Assembly: GCA_038045965.1 (NCBI GenBank)
Contig: JBBSXD010000001.1
Coordinates: 86,744 to 150,743, forward strand
DNA length: 64,000 nucleotides
Origin: ARS1285 sp038045965
GTDB taxonomy: Archaea; Nanobdellota; Nanobdellia; Pacearchaeales; GW2011-AR1
Direction: 5' to 3'
Below the pieces are notes generated by a model, which searched no databases, was not told the DNA's origin, and saw only the letters and a program-made list of their open reading frames with translations. A program made the translations under genes and the position numbers. How positions within the stretch are numbered: the stretch's first letter is position 1; the number at the start of each line of letters is the position of its first letter. Positions 49,686 through 58,563 of this stretch are shown here, one piece after another.

Positions 49686-50048
49686 ATGTTTGATGGTATA
49701 AAAAGAGCGTTTAGTTCAGAGGGAGGACCCGAACACGAGTATATAGAAATAGATTTGGGTAGAGAAGTTAAAAAATCAAAAGTTTTAGTGCACCCTTTTG
49801 TTTTAAAAAGTTTTGAAGATATCAATCCCATATTAAATGCGTTAAGAGAGGGATACACTATTGCAATTATTGATATAAAACCATTAAGATCCAAAGATAT
49901 AATAGAACTTAAAAGAGCAATATCTAAAATAAAGAAAACAGCAGATGCACTTGAAGGGAGTATTGCTGGTTTTGGAGAGAATATAATAATAGTAACTCCT
50001 CAATTTGCAAATATTCATAGATCTTCTCCAGAAGAGTCTAAAATTTAA
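49686..50048 (+). CDS. sepF: SepF, membrane anchor of FtsZ
   Basis: The 120-residue protein has a short N-terminal amphipathic membrane-targeting helix (MFDGIKRAF), a flexible linker, the archaeal EYIEIDLGREV strand and the SepF core HPFVLKSFEDINPILNALRE, LKRAISKIKKTADALEGSIA and a GENIIIVTP end. Archaeal SepF links FtsZ filaments to the membrane; organisms with FtsZ but no FtsA rely on it. It terminates the plus-strand division/translation block. Confidence 0.93.
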   Translation: MFDGIKRAFSSEGGPEHEYIEIDLGREVKKSKVLVHPFVLKSFEDINPILNALREGYTIAIIDIKPLRSKDIIELKRAISKIKKTADALEGSIAGFGENIIIVTPQFANIHRSSPEESKI

Positions 50049-50197
50049 TTCATTATTTTATATAAAATCATTGAATTTAAATTTTGAGACAATTTGTTAA
50101 ATAAATTTGAAAAGGTAAATATAAATTTATTATCGCTAAATTTGAGAAAATTAATTAAAATAAATAGAAAATTATATATCTTTTGTAGAACCATAAA

Positions 50198-50208
50198 CTT
50201 TATAAAGG
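50198..50208 (+). promoter_or_regulatory. TATA box of the secreted-protein gene
   Basis: CTTTATAAAGG is a near-palindromic TATA element, its first base 34 nt before the ATG at 50232, so transcription would begin almost at the start codon. Confidence 0.5.
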
Positions 50209-50231
50209 TGTTGTAACTCAAAAATCATAAC

Positions 50232-51902
50232 ATGAAAAAAATAAAAGTTTTCACAATTTTTTTAATGACTTTAGTTTTAGCTTCAGTTTTAGTTTTCGCT
50301 GGAACATCAAGCCCTTCTAAATTATTATATAATCAGCCTACTACTTCATTAAATGCTACATTAAGTTCACTTGTTACTGGATCTAGTTATAATATTACAA
50401 CTCCTAATATAGTTCAATCTAATAATGTTCCTATAACATTTACAGTTACTGGATCTGAAGTTGCTGGTAATGTTTTAACAACATCTGGGACAACATCTAC
50501 AATAACCGTAGTTACAAATGTAGACTACACTCAATTAAAAATTGGTAGTTCATACACTGGCAATATAGTTATAAATCAACAATCTGGAAACGATACTGTA
50601 ACAATACCTGTAGAATTTGTAAGTTCTTTTTGTTCTAATGGTGAAAAAGGTGGTAATTTAGAAATCTCAAATGTAGAATTTGATAATAACGATGGAGAAG
50701 ATGATGAATGGAGTCCATTTGATGAATTAGAAATAAGTGTAGAAGTTACTAATAATGGTAATGTTAAAATCAAAGAAGTAGTTGTTGAATTAGGATTATA
50801 TAATTCAAATGGAAAAAATATAGTAAAAGATATGGATGAACTAGAAGACAGAAAAATAAAATTAGGAAGTATAAATGACGATAACGAGGAAACTGCTACA
50901 TTTAAATTTAAGGTTCCAGCAGATTTTGAAGAAGATAATTATAAATTAGTAATAAAAGCTTATAGTGATAATCTTAATGAAGAGAATGAATGTACTTCAA
51001 AAATAGATGATTTTGATACAAATGATTTCTATCAGTCTATAGACGGAGTTAGAGAAGAAGAAGAAGAAAAACACATCATATTTAGCAATATAAATGTTTC
51101 ACCGAGTCCTGTTCAATGTGGAGAGAAAGTACAGGTTACTGGAGAAATCTTTAATATTGGAGATGAAGACTATGAAGATCAAGTGCGTGTTACTTTAGTT
51201 AGTGATGGATTAAAGCTTAATACAGAAAAGATTGTTAGAGAAGATTTCAGTCAAGGTGATTCAAAATTAATAGATTTTGAATTCGATGTTCCAGTGGGAA
51301 CTACAGAAAAATTGTATAATTTAGAATTTAGAACATATTATGATTATAATAAAGACACTGATAAATATCATATAATCTCTGAAGATAAATTTACAACTTC
51401 TTTAAAAGTTACTGGGAATTGTAATGTACAAAAAGCTAGTGTAGTAATAACTGCAGATTTGAATCCAGAAACACCAGAAGTAGTTGCAGGAAAAAAAGTA
51501 ATAATTGATACAAAATTAAGTAATACAGGAGATATTCCTACAACATATATAGTTTCAGTATCTGGAAATTCTGAATGGTCTATTTTATCATCTATAGAAC
51601 CTCAATCAGTTAATCTTAATCCTGGCGAATCTAAAGATGTTAGTATAGCTATAAACGTGGATGAAGATGCTTCTGGAGATAAAGAATTAACAATAAGAGC
51701 CGTTTACAATGAACAAATTTCTGAACAAAAAGTTATTTTAACTATTAACGAAACTAAATCAGAATCTAATGTAAGTGTGGGCCCTTTCTTTGATCACATA
51801 AAAAATAACTGGTTCATTTATTTAATAGTAATAGTTAATGTAATACTAATAATAGCTATAATTTTAGTTATAAGAAGTATGGTTTCACCAAGACCATTAT
51901 AA
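50232..51902 (+). CDS. Secreted, C-terminally anchored surface protein with CARDB-like domains
   Basis: The 556-residue protein has a signal peptide (residues 1-23, ending VLVFAG), several beta-sandwich repeats and one C-terminal membrane helix (about 528-548) with a short tail SMVSPRPL. Two regions resemble CARDB/NEW3 domains: VEFDNNDGEDDEWSPFDELE with an acidic, perhaps Ca-binding stretch, and VVITADLNPETPEVVAGKK. Just before the membrane helix is VSVGPFFDHIKNNW. The adjacent downstream gene encodes an archaeosortase-like enzyme, so this tail is a candidate sorting signal. The exact function is unknown. Confidence 0.75.
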   Translation: MKKIKVFTIFLMTLVLASVLVFAGTSSPSKLLYNQPTTSLNATLSSLVTGSSYNITTPNIVQSNNVPITFTVTGSEVAGNVLTTSGTTSTITVVTNVDYTQLKIGSSYTGNIVINQQSGNDTVTIPVEFVSSFCSNGEKGGNLEISNVEFDNNDGEDDEWSPFDELEISVEVTNNGNVKIKEVVVELGLYNSNGKNIVKDMDELEDRKIKLGSINDDNEETATFKFKVPADFEEDNYKLVIKAYSDNLNEENECTSKIDDFDTNDFYQSIDGVREEEEEKHIIFSNINVSPSPVQCGEKVQVTGEIFNIGDEDYEDQVRVTLVSDGLKLNTEKIVREDFSQGDSKLIDFEFDVPVGTTEKLYNLEFRTYYDYNKDTDKYHIISEDKFTTSLKVTGNCNVQKASVVITADLNPETPEVVAGKKVIIDTKLSNTGDIPTTYIVSVSGNSEWSILSSIEPQSVNLNPGESKDVSIAINVDEDASGDKELTIRAVYNEQISEQKVILTINETKSESNVSVGPFFDHIKNNWFIYLIVIVNVILIIAIILVIRSMVSPRPL

Positions 51903-51948
51903 TTTTATTTTAATTAACTATATAAATTATTAGTTACTTTTATTTTTT

Positions 51949-52797
51949 ATGGAAGTATCTAAGAAAATTAATTTTGATAAGAAAATAATTGGAATGATTA
52001 TTATCTTTATAGGATTAACTGGAATATTGATTCCTGGAATACCAGGAATACCTCTAATAATCTTAGGATTATCTATATTAGGTTTTGATGAATTAAGAGA
52101 AAAAATAAAAGATCTTAAAATTAAGATAGAGAAAAATAACTTCGAGAAAAAATCTTCTTTGTTAATTAAATTATATTTAATACCTTTAGAATGGATGCTT
52201 CTTTTAGAAAAGAAGAAAATAGAGAAAAAAATAGATGAGATAAAAGAAGATAAAATAAATTTTAGTAAAAATAAGATATATCTTATTTTATCTAGATACT
52301 TAATATTATTGTTAATAGTTTTGATTAGTCCATTAATTATAGTTTTTATATTAAAACCACTAACAATAAAACTCTCAGTATTTTTGTTAGATATTTTTTA
52401 TAATATATCAATCAATAGAAATTTAATAATAATAAATTATAAAACTTATATTTCTATTATAGATGCTTGTATAGCCGGTTCAGCATATCTTCTTTTATTA
52501 ATTCTTAATTTAACTACTCCTATGAAAGAAAATATAAGAATAAAATCTTTTATTTTCTCCTGGATATTATTATTTATTTTAAATATTTTAAGAATAATTA
52601 TTTTAAGTATATTATATCATGAGGATTTTAGATATGTAAACTTTACTCATGCTTTTTTTTGGTATGGATTAAGTACTATATTTGTTATATTAATTTGGTT
52701 TTTAACTATAAAAATATTTAATATTAAAAGCATTCCTATATATAATGATTTTTTTTATCTCAAAAATATTTCTTTTTTAAAAAATAAAATAAAATAA
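51949..52797 (+). CDS. Archaeosortase/exosortase-like protein with N-terminal PGPGW-like domain
   Basis: The 282-residue membrane protein has two parts. Residues 13-50 form a hydrophobic hairpin GLTGILIPGIPGIPLIILGL, similar to PGPGW/DUF454-like domains, followed by a charged cytosolic helix. Residues 110-265 hold about five membrane segments with a catalytic triad pattern of exosortases: Cys174 (IIDACIAGSAY), Arg215 (LNILRIII) and His234 (NFTHAFFWYG). Such enzymes cleave C-terminal anchors and attach surface proteins to lipid. The neighbour encoded just upstream (47 nt) is a plausible substrate. Its 3' end overlaps the convergent DedA gene by 38 bases. Confidence 0.72.
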   Translation: MEVSKKINFDKKIIGMIIIFIGLTGILIPGIPGIPLIILGLSILGFDELREKIKDLKIKIEKNNFEKKSSLLIKLYLIPLEWMLLLEKKKIEKKIDEIKEDKINFSKNKIYLILSRYLILLLIVLISPLIIVFILKPLTIKLSVFLLDIFYNISINRNLIIINYKTYISIIDACIAGSAYLLLLILNLTTPMKENIRIKSFIFSWILLFILNILRIIILSILYHEDFRYVNFTHAFFWYGLSTIFVILIWFLTIKIFNIKSIPIYNDFFYLKNISFLKNKIK

Positions 52798-53380
52798 AAA
52801 TAATTACAGATATTATTAAAAACCAATTTATAATATTTAGATTATTTTTTATTATTTCCATATTTTCACCAAATACATATCCTAAATAAATTAATATGAA
52901 AGACCATATTCCAGCTCCTAAACAAGTATAAATACAAAATTTATCTAATCGCATTTTACTAAATCCGGCAGGGATAGATATCCATTGTCTTATAACAGGT
53001 ATCAATCTGCCTGTAAAAGTGGTGATCTCTCCATGTTTATTAAAAAAATGATCAGTTTTATCCAATTTATTATTATCTAAAAGAAACACTTTTCCATATC
53101 TTCTTATTAATAATTCAACTCCTTTCCTTCCAAAATGAAGTGATATAAAATAATTAAATAAAGCTCCTGTTAAACTACCAAAAATTCCCATTAATAAAAC
53201 TAAAATAAAATTCATTTTCCCTTGCTGAACTAAGAATCCTGCAGGAATTAATACCACTTCACTTGGAAATGGAATAAAAGAACTTTCTATAGCCATTAAA
53301 ATAAATATCCCAAAATATCCTAAACTATTTATTATTTCAACAGAATTTTCTGCAATAGAATAAAAAATTTCAATAGACAT
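52760..53380 (-). CDS. DedA-family membrane protein
   Basis: The 206-residue protein shows the DedA signatures FGIFILMAIESSFIPFPSEV near residue 25, GSLTGALFNYFISLHFGRKG in the middle, and FTGRLIPVIRQWISIPAG, including the functional GRxxPxxR motif. DedA proteins are undecaprenyl-/polyprenyl-phosphate or phospholipid flippases. That would match a glycosylated envelope that recycles dolichyl phosphate. About five hydrophobic segments are visible. Confidence 0.92.
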   Translation of the reverse strand: MSIEIFYSIAENSVEIINSLGYFGIFILMAIESSFIPFPSEVVLIPAGFLVQQGKMNFILVLLMGIFGSLTGALFNYFISLHFGRKGVELLIRRYGKVFLLDNNKLDKTDHFFNKHGEITTFTGRLIPVIRQWISIPAGFSKMRLDKFCIYTCLGAGIWSFILIYLGYVFGENMEIIKNNLNIINWFLIISVIIFILFYFLKKKYF

Positions 53381-53421
53381 TAATTAAAGAAATAATTACA
53401 ATTTAAATAATTAATTAAAAT

Positions 53422-54183
53422 TTATTTCTTGAATCTATCTCCATATTGTTCAAGAATATTTAATACAAATTTCTCACTAACTTTTAAAACCTCACAATCT
53501 TTAAATTTTAATTCAAAACAACTTGGTTGAATTTCATTTATTACACTTTTATTGCCATCCGTTATTATTATAACAGTACTCAAAGGGTCACACCATTTAT
53601 GTGTTTCATTATTTGCTTTAGCATAAGCTTTGTCAGTCACAGCAGACCTTACATTTAATCCCGAATCTCTTAAAAATCCAGATAAAGTTAATAAAGAAAT
53701 TCCACTATCATCACAAATTTTCATAAAAGGATTTATAGAAATATAAGTTGGAGCATATATCTTTGTATCATTTTTCATTATTAAACTAAATTTAATATCT
53801 CCTTCATTAACATTAACTGGAATATAATCTAAACTTCTAGGATCATTTCTTAAATTTATAGCATAATCTCCAGTTACTTGTCCTGTAGTACTTACAACAG
53901 GAAATTTAGCAGAGTAAAAAATTAAATCTCCTAATTGAGTCTTTTGAAAAGTTATTTCATGATATTCAAATTTATTGATAAAATTATTATTAACAAAAGT
54001 AATAAGTACTATTATTAAAATAATTCCTACCATTAAATAAATAGCCCACCTTAATTGATTTTCATATCTTTTATTTTCTTTGTTACTATCTTCCAACAAG
54101 CTTTCTTGTTTGCCATCAGAACCTTCAATTCTTTTCTCAATTAAATCATCATCTATTTTTTCATCTTTATTCATCAAAAGCAT
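53422..54183 (-). CDS. Single-TM extracytoplasmic protein of unknown function (A)
   Basis: The 253-residue protein has an acidic cytosolic head of about 45 residues, one membrane helix (AIYLMVGIILIIVLITFV, about 48-65) and an external domain starting YHEITFQKTQLGDLIFYSAK with cysteine pairs (ICDDS; WCDPL; SCFELKFKDC). It resembles the next gene in layout: TM, then a 'xYxxIxF' strand. I think such pairs occur in related DPANN genomes, but no function is known. Confidence 0.6.
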   Translation of the reverse strand: MLLMNKDEKIDDDLIEKRIEGSDGKQESLLEDSNKENKRYENQLRWAIYLMVGIILIIVLITFVNNNFINKFEYHEITFQKTQLGDLIFYSAKFPVVSTTGQVTGDYAINLRNDPRSLDYIPVNVNEGDIKFSLIMKNDTKIYAPTYISINPFMKICDDSGISLLTLSGFLRDSGLNVRSAVTDKAYAKANNETHKWCDPLSTVIIITDGNKSVINEIQPSCFELKFKDCEVLKVSEKFVLNILEQYGDRFKK

Positions 54184-54233
54184 AGAAAAATTTACTTTTT
54201 AAACTTTTTTAATATACATAATATATACTAAAT

Positions 54234-54830
54234 TCATTTAATATCTAACAGGCTAAATAAATAAGCATCCGCATATTTAGCTTCATTTTCTTTTTTAACA
54301 GTTATATAAACACAGTTTTTTTCAGATATTATTTCTTCTTTAATATTCATATCTTCAATTTCTATTATATTTCTAATAATTATTATATTATCAGAATCAC
54401 AATTTTTTATTGGGTAATTTTCTTTACATTCTTTGTCTAAACAAGCATTACTAATTCTAAGAGCATAATTATCTAATGACCTATACAATTCAGAAAAACC
54501 ATCTCCAACATTTCCTACAAAATATAAGGGCTTATTATTATATTTTTCTATATTTTCACTTGTTGAAAATTGAATATCAGAAACTTCTTGAGGATTATAT
54601 AATGTATAAAATTTATTGCTATTAAAATTAAAAGTCCAATAACCATTTACATCTCTAACAAATTCTATATCTTTATACTTTATTTTTTCTGTATCATTTT
54701 CATTACCATTAAAATTAAAAGCAAATCCTATTGTACTAAATATCATCAAAAATATTAATAAAATCCCTACAATTAATTGATTTCTTTTAGCTATTTTCTT
54801 TCTTTCTTCATAATTAATTATTTTCTTCAT
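54234..54830 (-). CDS. Single-TM extracytoplasmic protein of unknown function (B)
   Basis: The 198-residue protein has a basic head, one membrane helix (LIVGILLIFLMIFSTIGFAF, about 19-38) and an external domain IKYKDIEFVRDVNGYWTFNF with NACLDKECKENYPIKNC cysteines. The TM-plus-YKDIEF arrangement parallels the protein encoded immediately downstream, suggesting ancient duplication. It lies 51 nt upstream of that gene on the same strand. Confidence 0.6.
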   Translation of the reverse strand: MKKIINYEERKKIAKRNQLIVGILLIFLMIFSTIGFAFNFNGNENDTEKIKYKDIEFVRDVNGYWTFNFNSNKFYTLYNPQEVSDIQFSTSENIEKYNNKPLYFVGNVGDGFSELYRSLDNYALRISNACLDKECKENYPIKNCDSDNIIIIRNIIEIEDMNIKEEIISEKNCVYITVKKENEAKYADAYLFSLLDIK

Positions 54831-54921
54831 TTGTTAGAATATCATCTTAAGTTTTTAAGGATTTACATTTCCAAATAGTTTATAGAAAAATAAAAAAAAA
54901 AGAAAAATAAAAAATTAAAAT

Positions 54922-57552
54922 TTACGCACTTGCGATTGGATAAACTTGACTTGTTTCAGCATCACTCATAACTCCTTCTAAAGCTTTCTTTACAGCGTTA
55001 ACTGTATCAGCAGCTTCATAACCAGCAACAAGCATTGCAACTTTAGAATCACTCCAAGGTGATTTAACAGTTTTGATTATATACTGTCCAGCTCCAACAC
55101 CTGTCTTCTCAGTAAATGACGAAGTACATAAAGGTGAATCACTGTCTAAAATTTTAGCAGCAGCTGTATTAATACAACTTCCTCCTACAACAACTAAGTT
55201 CTTTCCAGAAACTGAAGTCAATTCTGAATCTTTAACGATTAGAACTTGTCCACCTGAACCAGTACTTGTTGTTCCTGGTGTAATTGCAGCAGAAGCTTCA
55301 GCCATATAAATTTGACCATGAACTTGTTCATCTGGATAACTTATAGTAGCTGTTGTCTGATCTGAATCACCAGCATCAGTGCTAGCAATAGTACCCCACA
55401 AATCAATATCATCTGTGATATCAGTATTTGTTTTTCTTGTTGATTCCCAAGATCCTGAATCATTTGTCCAAGTGTCTTCAACATCATTAACTCCGATACC
55501 ATCATCAGAATTTACTCCATTTTCAACAGTTAAAACTATTGCCTCATATACATTATTATCATCCTTTTCTTCCCAAAGGACTAATGCAGGAGCATCAATA
55601 TTGCCTCCACCTGGTTGTGTTAGATAAATCTTTACAGTTCCATTCAAATTATTATCATTAGTTATATTATAAACTAATTTTCCAATTTGACCACTAATAC
55701 CGCTATTAGCAGATCCTCCTATTGAAGTATTAAGAAGTGTACTAGTTCCATCAATAGCAAATATCCAAGACTTATTATTATTAAGACTGTTAGCAGGTTT
55801 AGTAATAGTTATACTTTCATATCCATCTCCGTCAGGAATTTTAATCTCTGTAAGATTTTTATGAGTTCCTTGTGGAGTATTGTCTGCACCAGTTAAATTA
55901 ATAACTACTGGCTCATAAAATCCAAACTTTGCACCTTTTGAGGTTTCTATAGTTGGGTAAATTACAAGAACGTTTGCAGCGCTATCTGGATAGTCAATAG
56001 TAACATTAGTTCCAGTATCACCTGTAGCAATAGTTGAATCACCAGTCATAGTAACTGTGTATGATAAACCACCAACTGTCAGCGTACCAGTTCCTTCAGC
56101 AGTCCATGTTGTATCGATAGTATCTCCACTAGCAACATCAACAAATCTCGCTTTATCATTACTTGTTCCAGCAGTACTTGAATTAGCAGTACTATCAAGT
56201 TTTAGCAAATAACCATCATCTTCATTTCCAACAACAACATAATCTCCAACATTCAATATTTCAGATTCTCTTATAGAAATATTTTCATTGTCATCATTAT
56301 GCATCAATTCAAAAAATTTAGTTCCATTTTTAGCAAAGATAGTATTGATAGTTTTTCCACGATGTTCTGCGAAAATAACATTCATCAGATCATCACCACT
56401 ATTTTTTATAGTAAAAGCTTCTCTTGCTGTAGAATCTCTATCAATATTCAATCCAGCAAAATTTAATTTCATGGTTCCGAAAACAGGGTCTACATAAGAC
56501 TCTCCAACATTTATTGAATCTTTATCAGCAGAAGGAGCATCAAAACTAACAGTTAGTTTTGTTAAAGCATCCGGATCTCCACTATAAAATTCAACTACTG
56601 AACCATCAATTACTTCATCACTTTCACCCTTTAAGACAGAACCCCCATCTTCAAGAGTTATTTTGTCTGAACCAGCTACAACAGTAGCTGATAACTTAAG
56701 ATTTGTTTCATCAGCAACAGTAACAGCAATAGTAATTCCATTTACTTTTTTGGATGCAGCCTCATTAATTTCTTTACTTTCAGATTTTCCAGAGCTATCA
56801 ATAACTTTAATAGTTGCGGCAGTATCTGAAGAAGAAACTAATTCTATTGTATAAGTAGAACCATCAATAGTAACATCCCCTGAAGGATTACTACTATCTA
56901 AAGATAATTTTTCAGCACTTTTCAATAATACAATTGTATCATCATCAGTATCAGCACTTATTGTAAATTCCATTCCAAACAAATTAATAGTTTCTCCTTC
57001 AGAATCTGCATGAGTGAAATTCACTGCTTTGCTAAAAGTAGCTGTAGCATTCCACATAGGTTTAGTATTTGTTGTACTTGTTTTAATACCTAATACTGGA
57101 TCAGTCGAACTTGTCGGCTGCTTTTCAAAAGTAATTTTTGGATCAGGTCCAATCTCAATTGTCTGAGTAATTTTAGAATCTACATTTCCTGAGAAAGTAG
57201 TTTCTTTAAGTACGTTTGGCATATCATCTTTTGTTACAGTTGTTTTAACAAGATTTAAACTATCATTTATATAGAGTTTTGTTCCACCACTAAATAGGGG
57301 AGTAGCTTCTCCGATAACAGCAGCACTCGATGTACCTGTTGATGAGCTAACCAAAGCTCCTAAATTTTGTTGAACATCAATTGCAGAAGTTAAATCACTT
57401 ACAGCAGCATTTGCACCCCATACAACAGCAGCGTCTGCTGTTCCATCTTTAACAAAAGGTTCAGGATAATTTGCAGCCATAGCAAAACCTATAGTACTAG
57501 ATAACATAACCGCACTAGTTAATACACTCGCTATTTTTTTAAAATTAAACAT
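54922..57552 (-). CDS. S-layer protein
   Basis: The 876-residue surface lattice protein has a signal peptide (MFNFKKIASVLTSAVMLSST, ending FAMAA), and a mature start YPEPFVKDGTADAAVVWGAN-AAVSDLTSAIDVQ that matches archaeal S_layer_N domains. The C-terminus has the matching LVVVGGSCINTAAAKIL and KVAMLVAGYEAADTVNAVKK, as in S_layer_C. The middle is Thr/Ser/Asp-rich with few Lys, unlike its neighbours. A strong SD (GGAGGT) precedes the ATG. AglB-dependent N-glycosylation is plausible because NxS/T sequons are present. It is likely the most expressed gene here. Confidence 0.88.
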   Translation of the reverse strand: MFNFKKIASVLTSAVMLSSTIGFAMAANYPEPFVKDGTADAAVVWGANAAVSDLTSAIDVQQNLGALVSSSTGTSSAAVIGEATPLFSGGTKLYINDSLNLVKTTVTKDDMPNVLKETTFSGNVDSKITQTIEIGPDPKITFEKQPTSSTDPVLGIKTSTTNTKPMWNATATFSKAVNFTHADSEGETINLFGMEFTISADTDDDTIVLLKSAEKLSLDSSNPSGDVTIDGSTYTIELVSSSDTAATIKVIDSSGKSESKEINEAASKKVNGITIAVTVADETNLKLSATVVAGSDKITLEDGGSVLKGESDEVIDGSVVEFYSGDPDALTKLTVSFDAPSADKDSINVGESYVDPVFGTMKLNFAGLNIDRDSTAREAFTIKNSGDDLMNVIFAEHRGKTINTIFAKNGTKFFELMHNDDNENISIRESEILNVGDYVVVGNEDDGYLLKLDSTANSSTAGTSNDKARFVDVASGDTIDTTWTAEGTGTLTVGGLSYTVTMTGDSTIATGDTGTNVTIDYPDSAANVLVIYPTIETSKGAKFGFYEPVVINLTGADNTPQGTHKNLTEIKIPDGDGYESITITKPANSLNNNKSWIFAIDGTSTLLNTSIGGSANSGISGQIGKLVYNITNDNNLNGTVKIYLTQPGGGNIDAPALVLWEEKDDNNVYEAIVLTVENGVNSDDGIGVNDVEDTWTNDSGSWESTRKTNTDITDDIDLWGTIASTDAGDSDQTTATISYPDEQVHGQIYMAEASAAITPGTTSTGSGGQVLIVKDSELTSVSGKNLVVVGGSCINTAAAKILDSDSPLCTSSFTEKTGVGAGQYIIKTVKSPWSDSKVAMLVAGYEAADTVNAVKKALEGVMSDAETSQVYPIASA

Positions 57553-57560
57553 CTTTTTTT

Positions 57561-57566
57561 ACCTCC
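57561..57566 (-). promoter_or_regulatory. Shine-Dalgarno site of the S-layer gene
   Basis: On the minus strand GGAGGT (within AAAGGAGGTAAA) lies eight bases before the ATG, full complementarity to an archaeal anti-SD. Most genes in the window lack such a site. Confidence 0.75.
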
Positions 57567-57674
57567 TTTCATCAATAATAAACTTTATGTCCCAATAGAC
57601 ACTTTTTAGTTTCTATTTTAACACTTTTTTTCTGTAATCTCTATAAGATCTCTGTTTTTTCTGGCCAGTTTAAA

Positions 57675-57699
57675 ATTCATCGATCTTTTAACGATGAAT
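57675..57699 (-). promoter_or_regulatory. Hairpin/inverted repeat in the S-layer leader
   Basis: ATTCATCG and CGATGAAT are perfect 8-bp arms around a nine-base loop, about 123 nt upstream of the S-layer ATG. If the nearer TATA-like element is used, the RNA would begin at this stem, as with 5' stabilising hairpins of abundant mRNAs. It could equally be an operator for the divergent regulator. Confidence 0.45.
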
Positions 57700-57951
57700 A
57701 TTCATTAAAAATTTCTTTTCTTTAAAAAGCTTTCGTAAAAAATAATCCTAAAAATCATTTTTTTAGAGATTTATTTATAAATAACAAGTTACTATTACAC
57801 AATTAATATCATTTTATAAAGAATAAGAATTATATTAAATAGAATATAGTCTATTTTTTTTAACATATATATTAATTTATAACCAGTATCAATAAAATAT
57901 ATAAACTAGATATATGGATAAATATATATACTATATAATTTTATATAATCT

Positions 57952-58308
57952 ATGACAGAGAACAATAAGAAAATTAGATCAATTTCTATATTTGAAAAAG
58001 AAGGAACATTTTCTACCTTACTTCACAAATTTAAATCCTCTAAAAAACAATCTTCTGAAATAAATTTATTAAGACAATTATTTAGTAATGAAAAAGCAAG
58101 ACTACTACATATATGTAAAACTAAAGAGCCAGCTTCTATTTATGAATTAGCAAAATTACTGGGAAGAGATTTTAAAGCAGTTAGACACGATATAAAACTA
58201 TTAGAAAATTTTGGATTTATAGAACTAATAAGCTCACACAAACAAGGCCGGGAAAGACTAAGACCTATAGTAGATATAAACGAACTAATTATAAAAATAA
58301 ATATTTAA
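57952..58308 (+). CDS. Winged-helix transcriptional regulator divergent from the S-layer gene
   Basis: The 118-residue protein has a polar N-terminus and a winged-helix domain: LFSNEKARLLHICKTKEPAS, then YELAKLLGRDFKAVRHDIKL and LENFGFIELISSHKQGRERL with a two-strand wing. This is the HVO_A0114/ArsR-like arrangement seen in archaea. Its placement, head to head with the S-layer gene over 399 bp with a palindrome, makes S-layer control a natural hypothesis. Confidence 0.75.
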   Translation: MTENNKKIRSISIFEKEGTFSTLLHKFKSSKKQSSEINLLRQLFSNEKARLLHICKTKEPASIYELAKLLGRDFKAVRHDIKLLENFGFIELISSHKQGRERLRPIVDINELIIKINI

Positions 58309-58335
58309 TAGTTCTTACCAATAGTATAAATTTAC

Positions 58336-58348
58336 CAAGTGCGTAAAT
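58336..58348 (+). repeat. 13-nt match to the 3' end of the S-layer gene
   Basis: CAAGTGCGTAAAT here equals the last codons and stop region of the S-layer gene (complement of 54920-54932). In such AT-rich DNA the CG-containing word is unlikely but not impossible by chance. It lies in the 255-bp space downstream of the regulator, which otherwise holds no gene. Confidence 0.25.
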
Positions 58349-58563
58349 GATATGAGATAAAACTACTCTGACAAACAGTTATTAATAAGCCCGCTAACAC
58401 AAGCATAATAATTATTAAGACTAGCCCCCCTTTCCTAATTTAATTCCACATCTTTTTTTTCAAGAGCTATAATACATTATTCTAAATTAGCTTAAAAATA
58501 TATTTCACATAAAACTCTAATTTAACATTCTATTAATAGATTAGAATGATTATATTAGTAAAA

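Larger units (their letters stand above)
57553..57951 (-). promoter_or_regulatory. Divergent intergenic region upstream of the S-layer gene
   Basis: This 399-bp gap holds the promoters of the S-layer gene (minus) and a winged-helix gene (plus). For the S-layer, TATA-like elements read (minus strand) AGCTTTTTAAAGAA near 57717-57730 and TTTATAAATA near 57771-57783. The first would start a transcript close to the inverted repeat at 57675-57699. For the plus gene, repeated TATA-like DNA lies at 57913-57950. No ORF was found within. Confidence 0.5.

Noticed and set aside
55073..56854. Plus-strand ORFs of 60-80 codons inside the S-layer gene
   Set aside because: They are antisense shadows of a clearly coding gene and have no protein-like features.
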